This document shows positions 11,756-24,110 of a stretch of DNA of 64,000 nt, piece after piece. Under the pieces are notes generated by a model that ran no database searches, was not told the DNA's origin, and saw nothing but the letters and a program-made list of their open reading frames with translations. The stretch's first letter is position 1; each line of letters opens with the position of its first letter. The position numbers and the translations under genes were made by a program. This DNA comes from Saururus chinensis (taxonomy: Eukaryota; Streptophyta; Magnoliopsida; Piperales; Saururaceae). The stretch lies in assembly GCA_035235625.1 (NCBI GenBank), contig CP141149.1:27087753-27151752 (forward strand), written 5' to 3'.

Positions 11756-14055
11756 GCTTGCTGTCTTCTTCCGCCCTCCGCCGCCGATGACGGCGCCTCC
11801 TGCCCCTTTCTCTTTGCCGTCTCCGAACTCCGAACGGGAAGACTGTTGTACCCTTGAATTTCCCTCGCGGGAAAATGACGCGCGTAGATGGAGAAGCCTC
11901 CAGTGAGACCAAAAGACGGAGGAATGAGAGGCCCACTGTATTCGGCAGAGGGAACGGCCCACGTAGTCGATTGTGATAAAACTCTGCAAACCCACATTCC
12001 TTCTGGGCCATAACTGGGGTCTGCTTCGGCCCGGCAGTTTCGGTTCCCCAAGGTCCATAGCTGTGTCTAATGTTTGTTCACGTTATAGCCTGATTGTAAC
12101 CTACAATAAGCAACTAAGCCATTACGGGAGCAAGCTTTTACGGTTATGTTCGATTGACAGGATACTCTACACCATTTACGAGGCCTTTTATCCAGCCAAT
12201 CAGCTTTTCAAGGGTAATATTCTTACTTTATAAGGCACTATGTGGATCACGTAGGAAAGGCCTTACAAAATAAGAGGTAGAAAAAATATAAGTAACATAT
12301 ATATATATATATATAAAAAGATGAATTGTATTTATTATTAATGCATTTACAAAACAATGAGTATAAATTATATGACTTAGCCACACAAATGCTACATTCT
12401 CCTTATATAATATAAGAAATTTTTTACATATTACTTGAATAGCAGTCAAAGTAGCTCTACATGTATAATTACATAAAAATATTAAAAGATATGTACAAGG
12501 TTTTTATAAAAGTTTCCAGACCTGGTCTGTGATAAAACACTGGGCAAAGTTTTGTCCTGTGACAATGGACTAAGCATAGACTTCGTATGTAGGCGACATG
12601 GGCTCTCTCATATGTGAGCGGTTGTGTGTATGTATTTTGTTTTATTTTCAAAAAAGGAAAATCAAGTATGCTCCTAAAAATGAATATTAAGGGCGGTTCC
12701 TAAAAATGAATTTTGTGGAGTTTAAAGGTCATATTAAATAGGTCACAAAAAGTTCCTATTTTCTCAAGGAAAAGGCCAAATTATTGAAAGAATTGTATAT
12801 GGTCTATCTCATACTAAAATATCGATATATTATTATTAGTGAAAAGGAGACAAAGATTTTTGTTAGAGAAATCCTAAATTACCCCTAAAATATTATTTAT
12901 ACTTTTATTTATGGACCATGAATTACTCCTAATACGCCTGAAATATTATTTATAGACTTATTTATAAACAGGGTAAAATTACTAAACTTAAAGCTCGATT
13001 TGCTAAATCGCTGAAGTGCAACCTATGCGCTCAATTTGAGTATAATAAGATTCACTGGAATGGAACACTGCATTTTGCACATGCACGCACTTCTACCAGT
13101 ATTATACAAAAGTGTATTATATATTTTCTGAATATTTCGTAATAATCCAACTGGCATTTGACAAAAGTTAGATACCCGCCCGCATGCAACATACTCCCTC
13201 CATCAATATTAATCTCCCTATTTGGTTGTTTAAAATGAACTAAAATTAATTCATTCTAAAAAAACCTAAATTAGCATTGCCTTTTAAGGTTTCAGTGAGG
13301 ATCATGTGCCTTCCAAGAGCCATATAACAGCTTCAGGATTCAGATATCTCAGATTGGCATTACACTTTCGAGCAATGAAAGTACAAAACAATCTTTTCTA
13401 AGGCCAGAGCTCATGCTTCAAATTCAAAGGAAAATTATCTCGCCTCTCTAAAAAATGTATCTTTATCATTCCACAAAACCACAGAATTAAGCTTGCTCAA
13501 TTTCCTTACTGAATGTAGAAAGACGCCAGACATACTAATAGCTTTCCCAGCTAAACAAACCTGACTCAACAGGCATTTATTTGAAGCTTAAAAATACTCT
13601 GTACAATCAAATGGGAGTGGGGCTGACGGGCAAGAGCTTGGCCTTCATCTCAAGTACATGACACAGCCCACCAGTCCCATTTGATTAAGTAGCAACATTT
13701 TCTCCCTTTCGAGTAGTGAAATGCTTTCCGTAATTACAAATATATCTTCTGAACTTATGCAATTTTCTGAGGTAATGTCTTGTCCAGCAGTTTTTCCTCC
13801 TGAATAGACCAACTCATGATCTTGATCAATCAATCTCTTGAAGATCACCATCAAGCATACCTACTTTAGTATATGTTCTTACCCGGCTGAAGGGAACATT
13901 TCACATCTTCCTACCCTGCTCACTCTACGAGTAATGGAAAAAGAAAAAGTTAAAGAAGCTCTACATGTAGAAAACAGATTAAAAACCTACTGGATTCAAT
14001 GTGACCAGTTTCAGGAGCAAATATATCATACCCTTTCATGCTTTTACAGATCCTA
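11756..14055. other. BIN4 upstream region and RlmH-like 3' flank
   Basis: The first few hundred bases are the likely BIN4 promoter. A (TA)n run lies at 12297-12315. AT-rich DNA at 12840-13100 resembles 43920-44110 (shared wording such as ggaccatg, aaaattactaaactt and gcattttgcacatgc). A CTCCCTCCAT motif at 13194 looks like one end of a decayed MITE. About 13600-14055 is the probable 3' UTR of the RlmH-like gene. No separate gene is supported. Confidence 0.4.
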
Positions 14056-17000
14056 TCAATGATGATATTTCTGTCCTTTAAGAATAGTCCACGCTCTAAA
14101 ATTTGAAAAAGAGAGCACTTATATCATTAATGGTTAGAAAATGCTACTGAAAAATGCTTCTAACCTATTTTTGGACAATTGACATTTCAAAATCTAAACT
14201 ACAGTTCAAATTTAATTTAGAACCAAGATGGGAAAATCTTGAACTAAGATCATAATACATTAAGATCAAAATATTTTACACCTGCAAGAATCAAAGAGCT
14301 GAAAATTTGGTTTCAATTAGTCTGAAACAATAAGGTAAAACTTTATAAAAACCACATAAAAACCACACTCAATTCAAACACTTTTTACTTTAAAAAAAAG
14401 TAATACATTGGAAAGTGGTAATCCTTTAGATACACACACTCCAGAAAACAATTTACTACCATTACCGATAAAGTTGTTCCAGTAGGACAACTAATGCAAT
14501 TTGATGGTTCAAGACCATTGTGGACAATCTAATTGTAACATCTGCACGCTGCCGCAATTGCTGTCCATGCCCATAAGGACCACCAATGCAAAAGGCAAGT
14601 GTTGTTGATCCCTACACAAAGTTAAGCACCATGTTTAAAATATTGAAGGATGGAGAAAAATCAAATATATGGAAATTTCTCTTCAACCAAATGCTACAAG
14701 AAACATGTACAGTTTTATATGCATCTCCCACCAACTGGGCCATTTGCTCAGACCCAATGTCCAGTCCATGATCATCCAGCACCACAACCTGCATTAGCAG
14801 AAGGTCCATTTTATGTGGCATACTTACCCATAATTGCAGAGTTTTGCTGATAAGAAGTAATTTCGCCTTCGATTTTTAAAAAAGTTCCTAGTCTCCCAAT
14901 GAGGACGAAGTGACAAGCTATAAGGGGGGGAAAAAAGAGTTAGTTCCTAATTTCCCTGCAATGTTGCATGTTCATGTTAGAACAAGATACTTCTGACCTA
15001 TAAAAGAAAGAAGATTATGAAGTGCAACATTTGACATTCTCGCAAAAAGCATTGCAAATCAGTGAAGGGCACTCAGATCCATTAAATTACACCAGGAATG
15101 ATAGAGGGTAGAAAAATTTTCATTTGATTTATATTGTAAAAGAGCTAAAGAATTCCAACGGCCATAATTCCTTATACCCTCGCCCTTCTTCTCCACTCTC
15201 CTTCTCCTCTTCCGCCCCGACCTGCCCACTCCACCATGGGCTCCTCTGTCATCAGGGAAGCCTTGCAAAACAGAGGGATAGGATTTTGGCCCCATCCTAG
15301 CCTCTGCCCTGACCTCCACCATCAAAAGGAAGGCCATGGAGGTTCTCATGCCTTCAGTGCAGGAAAAGTAACCTGTACTGTTTTCGTTTTATAATTTGTA
15401 ACAAAAAACAATAATTTTAGAGAAGATATGCAAAAATTTAAATTTGTACCCAATCTTGAGGTCTAATATGTTGCATAACTATGCTGTCTTCGCTCTGAAT
15501 CTGGCTGCTCACAACACTGTTTAGTAGTGCAGTACACGTATTAGAAGTCCACATTAATAGAAAGTTGTGGATGAACAACTTTGAAATATTTTAGTTGTTA
15601 AGATCAAATTTATAACAGATACATGAACTGGAAACAGTGTGCAGAATAAGAAATTATGCCAGCAATGACATTTTAGAAGAAAGAAATCTCAGCATCAAAC
15701 CCACTTTTGGCACTCTCGTGTGTATTTTCTAGGGAACATCAACTGCCAGTATAAATTGAGCATACGCAAAACTTGTACCCTGTATTTTTTGGATTTGATT
15801 TGATCTGAATGTCATCCACACTACAGTATTTCTTCAGCTTCTCCTTGTACTCGTCAACCAATAGCTGAACTCCCCCTGACCTCTTCTTTCCTACGGTTAG
15901 TATCCGCACAGGAAGAGCTCTCTGTTATCAAAACAATATACATTATATCATTGTTATCATCCTCAATTCTCAGCTACGTGTGATTAGCAATCCACAACAT
16001 TAAATAGATAGACCAAAGCTTATACATCAGGAGTTCTGAAGAAAGATCTTTTGATGACAGTCAATGCATACAATCAACAAAGACGAGGAGAAATTTATAT
16101 TATTCCTATTTGAATTATGGAATAGCTAAGCTGGTGGATCGAGGGGGGGCAAGTGGGTTTTATGCCCCCCTACTACTGTGGGCCACGCCATCGAGATTGG
16201 TAGGCCAATATGCACCAGGAATCTTTATATTATATCATGTGTTAAACAATGATATACCGGTGCTAGAAATAATAAAAGATCAATGTTGAACCAAGGACAA
16301 AACATTGGGAATATTCCATTTTCCCAAGAAATGTGATTGAAGATCATTAAACCAAGTATTAGAATTAGGAGGTTGAAGTTGAAGTAATTCACGGAGTGTA
16401 AAGTTTAGCTTTGCAGGAGCCTGAATAAGTCTTGAAATTGAAATATCAGGATGTCTCGTTGTCAGTCCTTGATGTTGTAACTGCTTGTAAGTCGGTTGCT
16501 TTGTACTTGAAAGCTGCTTTACTATTTTTCCAAAAAAGATTATAAGAAACATGTAGGAATCCACATGCACGACTAGTTGGATACAGCTCTGAATCATTAG
16601 CACCAAGCCTACGTACCTAAAGGAGCACATTTACCAGTAGTAACATGTAACAGAAACAATTATATTATGCGACAACGACATGAGACAACAGTAATTGAAT
16701 CGGAAAACTGAAAACGCAACATAAATGCAGACTCAACTATTGACCTTTCTCTATAGAAATATGTAAACACTGACTTGCTTCTAGAAAACAAAGAACTTCA
16801 CTAAAATATCACTTGTTTGGCCAACAAACTCGCTATTTAGAAAAGCAAACAAGGAAAGAGAGAAGCAGGAAGTGAAGATATATACCACTGCTTCACCCCG
16901 GTATCTCAGTGTTGCACCTAAAAGAGACAGCAAATCGCTTGTCATAACATATTAACATGGCCTTGAAGAAAGAGTAAACAATGAAAATTTTACCAGAAAT

Positions 17001-17220
17001 TATAGAAAGTAACATCCAATGACGAGCATAAAACGTAACAAATGTATCAACGGAAAAGCCAAGGCCTTTGTAATGTTGAAGATTAGCAAGCAAAATTCGA
17101 AAGTAAACTCGGTCATCCTGAATTCCCCGCGAGGCTCACTGCATAAAACCCAAAAGGGACACACAACTAGAAAAGAGTACCTAGTGGTGGCGATGGATTC
17201 TTCATGCAAAAGACGGCCAT
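14056..17220 (-). CDS. RlmH-type SPOUT RNA methyltransferase, probably organellar
   Basis: Plant homologue of bacterial RlmH, the SPOUT-fold enzyme that methylates N3 of a pseudouridine in helix 69 of large-subunit rRNA; it matches the Arabidopsis At5g10620 type. Seven exons join in frame: 17220-17181, 16917-16886, 15921-15779, 15507-15450, 14788-14711, 14611-14466 and 14095-14056, giving 178 residues. The core starts RALPVRILTVGKKRSGGV. It continues through LVDEYKEKLKKYC, QDWVVVLDDHGLDIGSEQMA and the SAM-binding segment AFCIGGPYGHG, then RLSTMVLNHQIALVVLLEQL and the invariant end KGQKYHH. About 24 residues precede the core, more than in bacteria and consistent with a short targeting extension (inference). 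The third-to-fourth exon acceptor at 15508 was chosen over one 3 bp downstream because it keeps the family length. All catalytic-region motifs are present, so the gene looks functional. A truncated second copy lies at 37985-41440. Confidence 0.93.
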
Positions 17221-18184
17221 CACAATTGGCAGCAGTGGAAGAAGAATTTGTCAGATTGACGATTATTTGGACGAAATTCGAGAGAGCGAAACCAGAGACA
17301 CGGGCTAAAGCTCAGCTGCGAAGCTTGGGACTTGGGAGGCTCGCGTGTTGGCGTTTGTAACTTTGTAAGGGAAGAATGCTGGGTTCCCGCTCCCAGTCCT
17401 CCACCAACTCTGGGCCTGACCGCCTGGGCCGACTTCAAGAAGCCCAAGCCCGACATAGATTATAAAGGAGCTTAGCCCATTGCAGTTGGGGATGCCACTT
17501 AGGTTGGTTATACGGTAAAATTTGACGGACCTGACCCTAATGGGTTAAGTTTGAGTTTTTAAATTTAACCTAAATAGTTATTTAGGTTGAGTTTGGGTTT
17601 CAGGTAATCCAAATTGATCCGACCCATTAAAGTTATAAATATAATTTTTTTATACGTCTCTTTTTATTTTTATAACATCTATGTTAGGTCAGACTTAAAT
17701 TTACTATTTATTAAATTATATTATGTTCAAATTTTGCAAAACCCTACCTAGTGACATCCCTAATCACAGCTTCATAAAAATAATCTATGTTGTTCTCTTG
17801 AATGTGGGATTGAAAGTTGATGGTGTTCTATTTGGGCCCTACACGGCTAAGTCTCTTTATCAGAACCGAGCAAATTGAACCTTACTACAATGAAACATAT
17901 TCTCTCCCTTCCCACATTAATAGTACTCTTTAGTTTTTCAAACTAAATTTAATTTAAATTAGTTTTTAAAAAATAAATAAAATTATTGATTTAGAGTAAT
18001 GCTACTATGACGTTGAGAAAGTAACTTTTTAATGTTACTTTTCAACATCACCAAAGCATTTTTCACTGATTTAAGACAAAGGAGGTTGTATTTTTTTTAA
18101 TTATAATAAAACATAGTTTTAAACAAGGATCATGGATGAAATCTTTGTGTTTTCACTTTTTATATACAAAATTGTTTCTTGCTA

Positions 18185-18379
18185 CCCTCCATCCTATATT
18201 AATAGTTCTACTGGGAAAAATAGTAATTTTTATTAAATGGTAAAACCCACATCTAAGAGAAGGGAAAATAAGCTTATAATACTCTTTTTTAAGTACCCAA
18301 TAGCTTTAATTGAACAAAATAAAACTATTAATATAGAATAATTTTTTTTGTCAAATGGAGCAATTTAGGACAGAGAGAG
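18185..18379. mobile_element. Stowaway-like MITE, second copy
   Basis: A 195 bp element flanked by TA (18183-18184 and 18380-18381). The left end is CCCTCCATCCTATATTAATA; the right end, reverse-complemented, is CTCTCTCTGTCCTAAATTG. The internal part matches the MITE at 5680-5864 closely, including aaaatagtaatttttatt and agaagggaaaataagctt. Confidence 0.75.
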
Positions 18380-19441
18380 TATTTGGTTATGGCCATTTTA
18401 AGAGTCATCCTTTTCATCATAGATAGAATATGACCAGCTTTTAATTAACCATAAAAACTATGCCATATAATTAAAATGGCAAAATCAATCTGACCAACAT
18501 TAATTGTCTAGATTAGAAATTTAAAATTAATATGGTAATTAATATGAGACAAAGGATTTAAGTAAAATAAATACAATATTAGAAGAAGTGGACGTTTTGG
18601 GACGGGGTTTTGAGATTTGGAAGGCAAGCACCTCCTCAGAATTCTTAAAATGAGGTGAAATTTTGTGGTTCTCCTAAATCCAATGGTGTCCATCAGTGTG
18701 TGAGAAATATTTTTAATGTTCCACTATGACAATGCGCTCAACATGAAAAATGCATGAGAGCCCTTCATCAATGGGATCGATAATATACACGTTAGTGAAT
18801 TTAGTGCATGTTAATGCTAGTACTTCTGGTACTAATATGCACTAGCGTGTACACAATCGGTCTCAAATATTAATAGCTTATATAGGCTCTTTATGTTGGG
18901 CTTATTGCAATGACACTGGTGTACATTAGCATGTACACCATCAATCCCAAAAATTAAGGGTTCAAACTATGGCTTTATTGTTTACGATAAACTTTTGATA
19001 GTGTGAGGGCCATGGCGGTGGGCTATACGGGCTAAATGTTGGCATCATTGACTAAAAACTATGGCATTAGTGACTACTCAACTTTTCTAATGATTGGAGT
19101 CCAGTACTCTCGACGTAGAGAGTAGACATGGTGAGCCATTTAACTCCCGGATTTTGACACACGTTGAGGGATGGTGCCTGGTAGGGTCAGTATGGGTAAT
19201 TGGACCCACTTAATTTTAATCAATATAAATTGTTGTCCCCACATGTCTTAGGAAACATCCAAGATGGGGAACTTCACCTCCACGTAGTCAAATTACTTGG
19301 CTTAGAGAAATTAGTCAGTGCCCTAATTTTATAGGAGTCTTCAATCTTAATAGTTGATAGTGCACATGAAAGGGGCTGGTAGCGTCTGCGTGTGTATCAT
19401 CGATCTTGATTGATGACCCGCTAACAACTAGAGTGCATGCC

Positions 19442-19541
19442 CCCCTCTGTGTATGCCGTCAATTTCTAAGATTACAACCCATGTTAGGAGTCCCCCCTGT
19501 GTATGCCGTCAATTTCTAAGATTACAACCCATGTTAGGAGT
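19442..19541 (+). repeat. 50 bp tandem duplication
   Basis: 19451-19491 is repeated without change at 19501-19541 (starts GTATGCCGTCAATTTCTAAG, ends ATGTTAGGAGT), and the preceding C-rich bases also nearly match. Two copies, period 50. The near-identity suggests a recent slippage or template-switch event. Confidence 0.9.
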
Positions 19542-20169
19542 AAATCCCACATGGCATGCCCGACACACTAAATAGTTTCTCAAAGTTCCAAATGGTCCAA
19601 TTCAAAGTGTAGTACTATGATGCGAGACGAGTTAGCATTTGCATGGTCCCCCCACCGGCATGGGATAAAAGGAGCAATGGATCATAAATGCTATTTTTAT
19701 TTTATGACGTAGAGAGGACTGCCAACCGTTTATTTCATGGCCTACCATATATAAAACCTCTCCAAATACTTATTTTTTAATCTTATGGTTGGGAGTCCTC
19801 AGTCAGTGATCAGTTGGGATTAATGAACAAACAAGGCAATGTCATTAATGCAATGTATGGATATGGAAAATAGAGCTGAAAAGCAAGTAATGAGGAATGC
19901 TTTGCACGTAGATCACTATACTTATTCATAAAAAATGATATATTCAATGAAATATATCATTACCCACTTAAAATAGATTGCATAAGATATCTGATTCTAA
20001 TAACCACTACTTAAATTATGGTTGAATTATGAAGCATATATAGGGGAATGCTAAATCTCCAATAATAATTACATTCAATTAGATTAACTTGATGTAATGT
20101 AAATTTGGTGTTATTTCTATGTTGAATTTTAGCCTCACGACCAAACACTATTCTATATAAAGGAAATAC

Positions 20170-20541
20170 TGTTAACATTACTTTTTCGTGAATGAATTAA
20201 AGATCATACAAATTGATTTCTCTATTTACTATCTACTGTATTATCAAAGTAAATGGTGTACCTCGTTCCATTCTGAATTGACGAATTTTCGTAGGATAAG
20301 TTTCTCTCCCTTCACCCCTTCGTTCTGACAATTTTTACTTGAGATGGATTGGTCACCGTTGTAATTTTTCTTCGTTCGGCAGAGAGAGGACCATCTCCTC
20401 TATTTTATCTTCACGTAACCCCTTCCTTCAAGTGGTTACAACGTTCACATTAAGAGCCAATCATAAACAAGATAGATAAGTTTATTATTATCTATTAATT
20501 ATCATGTGGGACCATATACGAGATCAATAAAATTGTTTACA
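20170..20541 (-). repeat. 3' LTR of the Copia element
   Basis: 372 bp, starting TGTTAACATTAC and ending GTTTACA on the + strand. It pairs with 35276-35646. A polypurine tract (AAGTGGGAGAA on the minus strand) abuts its inner edge at 20542-20552. Confidence 0.93.
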
Positions 20542-21066
20542 TTCTCCCACTTGGTCCAGTTGATAATTAATCATGATAGTATAACAAGACAACATAAAGT
20601 GTAAACAATTATCTATTTAAATTGGTTACATAATACTATCATTAAACAAATCAATAATATGAGTCATGGCGGTTCCATGTCTTTAAACAACATGGTCCCT
20701 TCCATGTACTATAATATTAAAAAATCTACTCAATATAGTATTTAAAAGAGGAAATCATAAGAGTCCACGTAATGTCTCTACAAATAGAGAATAATCCTGT
20801 CACAAATATATATTCATTCACATTGATGCACATAATAACTAAGACAGAAAAATTAGAAACACTTTATTGATATCAAAATGTAATAGAGCATCATCATCAT
20901 AAATAAAAACATAATCCATCATTTTAATAAATGTTTACAATTATGGATTATTTTCAAGACCTATTTTATTGGCATGTTCAATAAAGATCATTGGAGGTAA
21001 TCATTTTGTTAATGGATTTGCAATTATAAGGTTAGTACTAATTTGCTCTATAAACACTTTTCGTTT

Positions 21067-22377
21067 CTACACTTCTTCTTTAACAATAGAAAACTTTAAT
21101 TTCATGTGTTTTGCTCCTTTAGAGTACTTGTCATTCTTTGAGAAGATAACTGCTGCAGAGTTATCATAATAAATTTTCAGCGGTCTATGAATGGTGTCAA
21201 TAACTCTAAGCCCTGAAATAAAATTCTGCAACCATAAAGCATGAAGTGTGGCTTCATAGCATGCTACAAATTCAGTTTCCATAGTGGATGAAGCTATGAT
21301 AGATTCTTTTTCACTTTTCCATGATATGGCCCCTCCGGCAAGCATGAATAAGTAGCCAAATGTAGACTTTCTATCATCAACACATCTAGCAAAATCAGAA
21401 TTTGATTAGCCAATGAACTAAAGATTTTCAGACCTTCTATACTTGAGCATATGATCTTTTGTTCCTTGCAAGTATCTCATGACTTTCTTTGCAGTTTTCC
21501 AACGATCAAATCCTGGATCCTTTTGATATCTTCCTAGCTTACTAGTGGCAAAACTGATATCTGGCCTTGTACAAGTTTGTGCATACATTAAACTTCCAAC
21601 TGCAAACAAATAAGAAATTCCTTCTATTCTTTTCCTTTCCCATTCATTCTTTGGAAATTGCATAAGATTTAGTTTATCCTCTTTTTGAATGAGAATTGGA
21701 CTTGATGAACATTTATACATTCCAAATCTCTCTAAAATATTTTTTATATAGGCTTTTTGAGACAAACCCAACAATCCACGTGAATGATCCTGAAATATTT
21801 CTATTACAATCACGTATTTTGCCTCACTCATAGCTTTCATTTCAAAATTTTGAGAGAGAAAGTCCTTGGTTTTATACAATAAAGCAAGGTCATTGCTTGC
21901 GATTAATATATCATTAACATACAAAATCAAAAATATGAACTTACTCTCACTGACCTTTAAATAAATACATCGATCAACAATGTTTTCTTTCAATCCAAAG
22001 GAGGTAATGATATCATTAAACTTAAGGTACCATTGTCGGGAAGCTTGCTTAAGTCCATAAATTAATTTTTTAAGTTTGCAAGCTAAATGCTCTTTGCCTT
22101 CAATGGAAAATCCTTCAGGTTGGTCCATATAGACTTCTTCATCTAAACTTTCATTCAAGAAAGCTGTTTTTATATCCATTTGCTACAGTTCTAAATCATA
22201 ATGAGCAACCAATGCTAAAATAATTATGAGTGAGTCCTTTTTGAATACTGGAGAAAATGTCTTTTTATGATCAAAGCCTTCTTTTTGAGTAAATATTTTG
22301 GCCACAAGTCTAGCTTTATATAGTTTTATATTGCTCTTTGAGTCACTTTTGGTCTTAACGATCCATTTGCAACCCAC
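21067..22377 (-). pseudogene. Copia reverse transcriptase and RNase H, broken
   Basis: Minus-strand remains of the RT/RNase H part of the Copia polyprotein. Recognisable in order are GCKWIVKTKSD, MDIKTAFLN, YGLKQASRQWY, LYVNDILIAS, GSLMYAQTCTRPDIS and MRYLQGTKD, then RNase H with [17 protein letters not shown] and YYDNSAA. The catalytic YVDD box reads YVND, which should abolish polymerase activity. In-frame stops occur at 22183-22185 and twice between the RT and RNase H segments (first at 21418-21420). This is a fossil and not an expressed gene. Confidence 0.92.
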
Positions 22378-22455
22378 TTTTTTGTATCATTTGTGCAATT
22401 TAATGAGTTCCCAAACTTTATTTTGGACCATTGAGTTTAACTCATCATTCATGGC

Positions 22456-22944
22456 TTAAATCCATTTTTCAGAATTAATACTTTTTATGGCTTGTAAAAA
22501 TGAAACTGGATATTTAGATGTCCCAATATTATAATTAGATTCTTGTAGATAAATCGTATAATCATTAGAAATAGCTAATTTTCTGATCCTTTCAGATCTT
22601 CTTAAAGCTATTTCTAGTTCATCTACTACTTGCTTATTGATGACAATCTCATTATGAAGTGCTGAAATATTATCTTGTTGTTCCATTTCATCATGTTGTT
22701 CAACTATTGAAGGACTAACAAGTTGTGGTTCATTAACTTTGTATTTCTTGATTGATAGGACATACATCAATCATAGAAACAACAATTTGTTTAGAAGTTA
22801 TGGGTAATGGGACATGCACCCTAACTTCTTTAATTACCACATTTTGAGTTGTAACACTCCCATTGATTTCATAATTTTCCAAGAACCTTGCATTACCAAT
22901 TTCAACAATTCTTTTACTATGATTAGGACAGTAAAACCTATACC
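22456..22944 (-). pseudogene. Copia integrase-RT linker remnant
   Basis: The minus-strand frame contains LRRSERIRK and YPVSFLQAIKS...SEKWI, the usual linker before Copia reverse transcriptase. Just upstream it reads YRFYCP and NARFLENYEI, which directly continues the integrase sequence found beyond the nested LTR at 29245. The polyprotein is therefore split by that insertion. Confidence 0.8.
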
Positions 22945-23226
22945 TGTAATATCCCTAATTTTTCTGTAATTTTTTGTGCATTTTTCTGCAATTTCTGCAA
23001 TGCTCTGCAATTTCTAGTCGTATTTTCGATAAATAAATTTTACGCTTCAGCGTATCTATATTTGTAATATTTGTGACCCTAAGAGTCGGGAGTAATGTGT
23101 AGTCACAGGTTATGGGCCTCGACGCGTCCCATAAATTTTTTGGTGTGAAAAATTGGACGCAATGCAGGAGAACGAAAACGTGAAGAAATGAAGAGCAGAA
23201 AAAAAGAAGAAGAGAGAAATACATAA

Positions 23227-23260
23227 AGCGGATCGGGCGTCTCAGCACGCCCGACCCGCT
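23227..23260. repeat. GC-rich hairpin in the long LTR
   Basis: Two 14-base arms, AGCGGATCGGGCGT and ACGCCCGACCCGCT, with a 6-base loop; 13 of 14 positions pair. It lies at the sharp change from AT-rich to GC-rich sequence, just after an ATAAAG string. Confidence 0.85.
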
Positions 23261-23399
23261 GGATGAACAGTGAAATCGGGGGGTGCAGCCCGTCACTGTT
23301 TGATGCCGGAGGTAGTGCCGCCGGTGGTCGCCGGCTTCCGCCTGGCCGGCCTCGGCCTGGCGACGCCGCTACCGCCTCCCTGGCGTGGCCCCACCGGCC

Positions 23400-24110
23400 G
23401 CCGCCGCTCCACTCCCTATTTTCCGTTGCAGCCCAACAGAGAACCGCCCCCTATTTTTGCTCCGATTGTCGTCGCCGGTGGCTGCATGACTTCCAAATCA
23501 CTGCCATGGGTTTCGCCCCAGCTAGAGTGACCTTCGGCCATCGCCGTCCCGGCCTCCCCGCCGGCCACCACCGCATGTTTCCTCTTTCCTGTTTCAGCAC
23601 AGTAGAGCTGCAAGATCTTGATTTTTGCCCCGATTCACCGTCGTTGCCTATTGCATGGCCGCCACCCCGCAACCATGGTTCCGCCCCGGCCAGAGCGTCC
23701 TCCTGCCACCATCGTCCCGGCCTCCCCGCCCCTCCGTCGCCGGCGTGAGGTAAAATACGATTGCCTTGTTTTTGTGTGTCTGTTCTCTGGTTCTGTGTTG
23801 TACGGCCGTCGGCAGTACTGTAGGCTGCCGGCCGCCATTGGCTGACCTTTGGCCTAAGCTGGCCCAGCAAGGGTAGGGCCGCCACCCTTGGTCTGGCCTC
23901 GCCTCCCTCAGCCTCTCCGCCTCTCCTTCGCCACCAATGGGAAAAAAAACTCTGCCGCCAATGTTTTTGTTGTTTGTGTTTGCAGTCGACGGCCGTGCCG
24001 CTGGTGGCCGGCCACAGTGACCGACCTTTGGTCTTCCCCCAGTTCGACAATGACAAGGTTGCTGCCCCGGCCGCCACCCTGACCGCCATCTCCCTCAGCC
24101 CAATTCCGAG
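23400..24110 (+). repeat. Divergent ~170-180 bp tandem repeats in the GC-rich part of the long LTR
   Basis: Four diverged units follow one another, beginning near 23405, 23575, 23757 and 23930. Each starts with a T-rich, splice-acceptor-like tract (for example cctgtttcagcacag, tgtgtttgcag) and passes into CCGGCC-rich sequence with phrases such as GTCCCGGCCTCCCCGCC or GACCTTTGG. Open frames of 160-210 codons on both strands are by-products of the high GC content. Confidence 0.6.

Larger units (their letters stand above)
17221..20169. other. Upstream flank of the RlmH-like gene, first copy of a tandem duplication
   Basis: No gene is visible. The right half (about 19100-20169) aligns in order with 41810-42400: the pattern gtcccc...gggaaac...aatatggagaactt...gtcaaatta is shared, and later aatagattgcata and aattacattcaatta. 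The segment also holds a Stowaway-like MITE (18185-18379), a dispersed repeat at 18700-18990 with relatives near 43130-43290 and 53820-54000, and a 50 bp tandem duplication. Confidence 0.6.

Noticed and set aside
11324..12058. 244-codon minus-strand frame as a separate gene
   Set aside because: It is BIN4 exons 1 and 2 read through the intron between them, with upstream non-coding sequence.
23263..24089. Open frames of 160-212 codons on both strands
   Set aside because: They overlap on opposite strands in CpG-rich LTR repeats, show no known domain and are explained by GC content.
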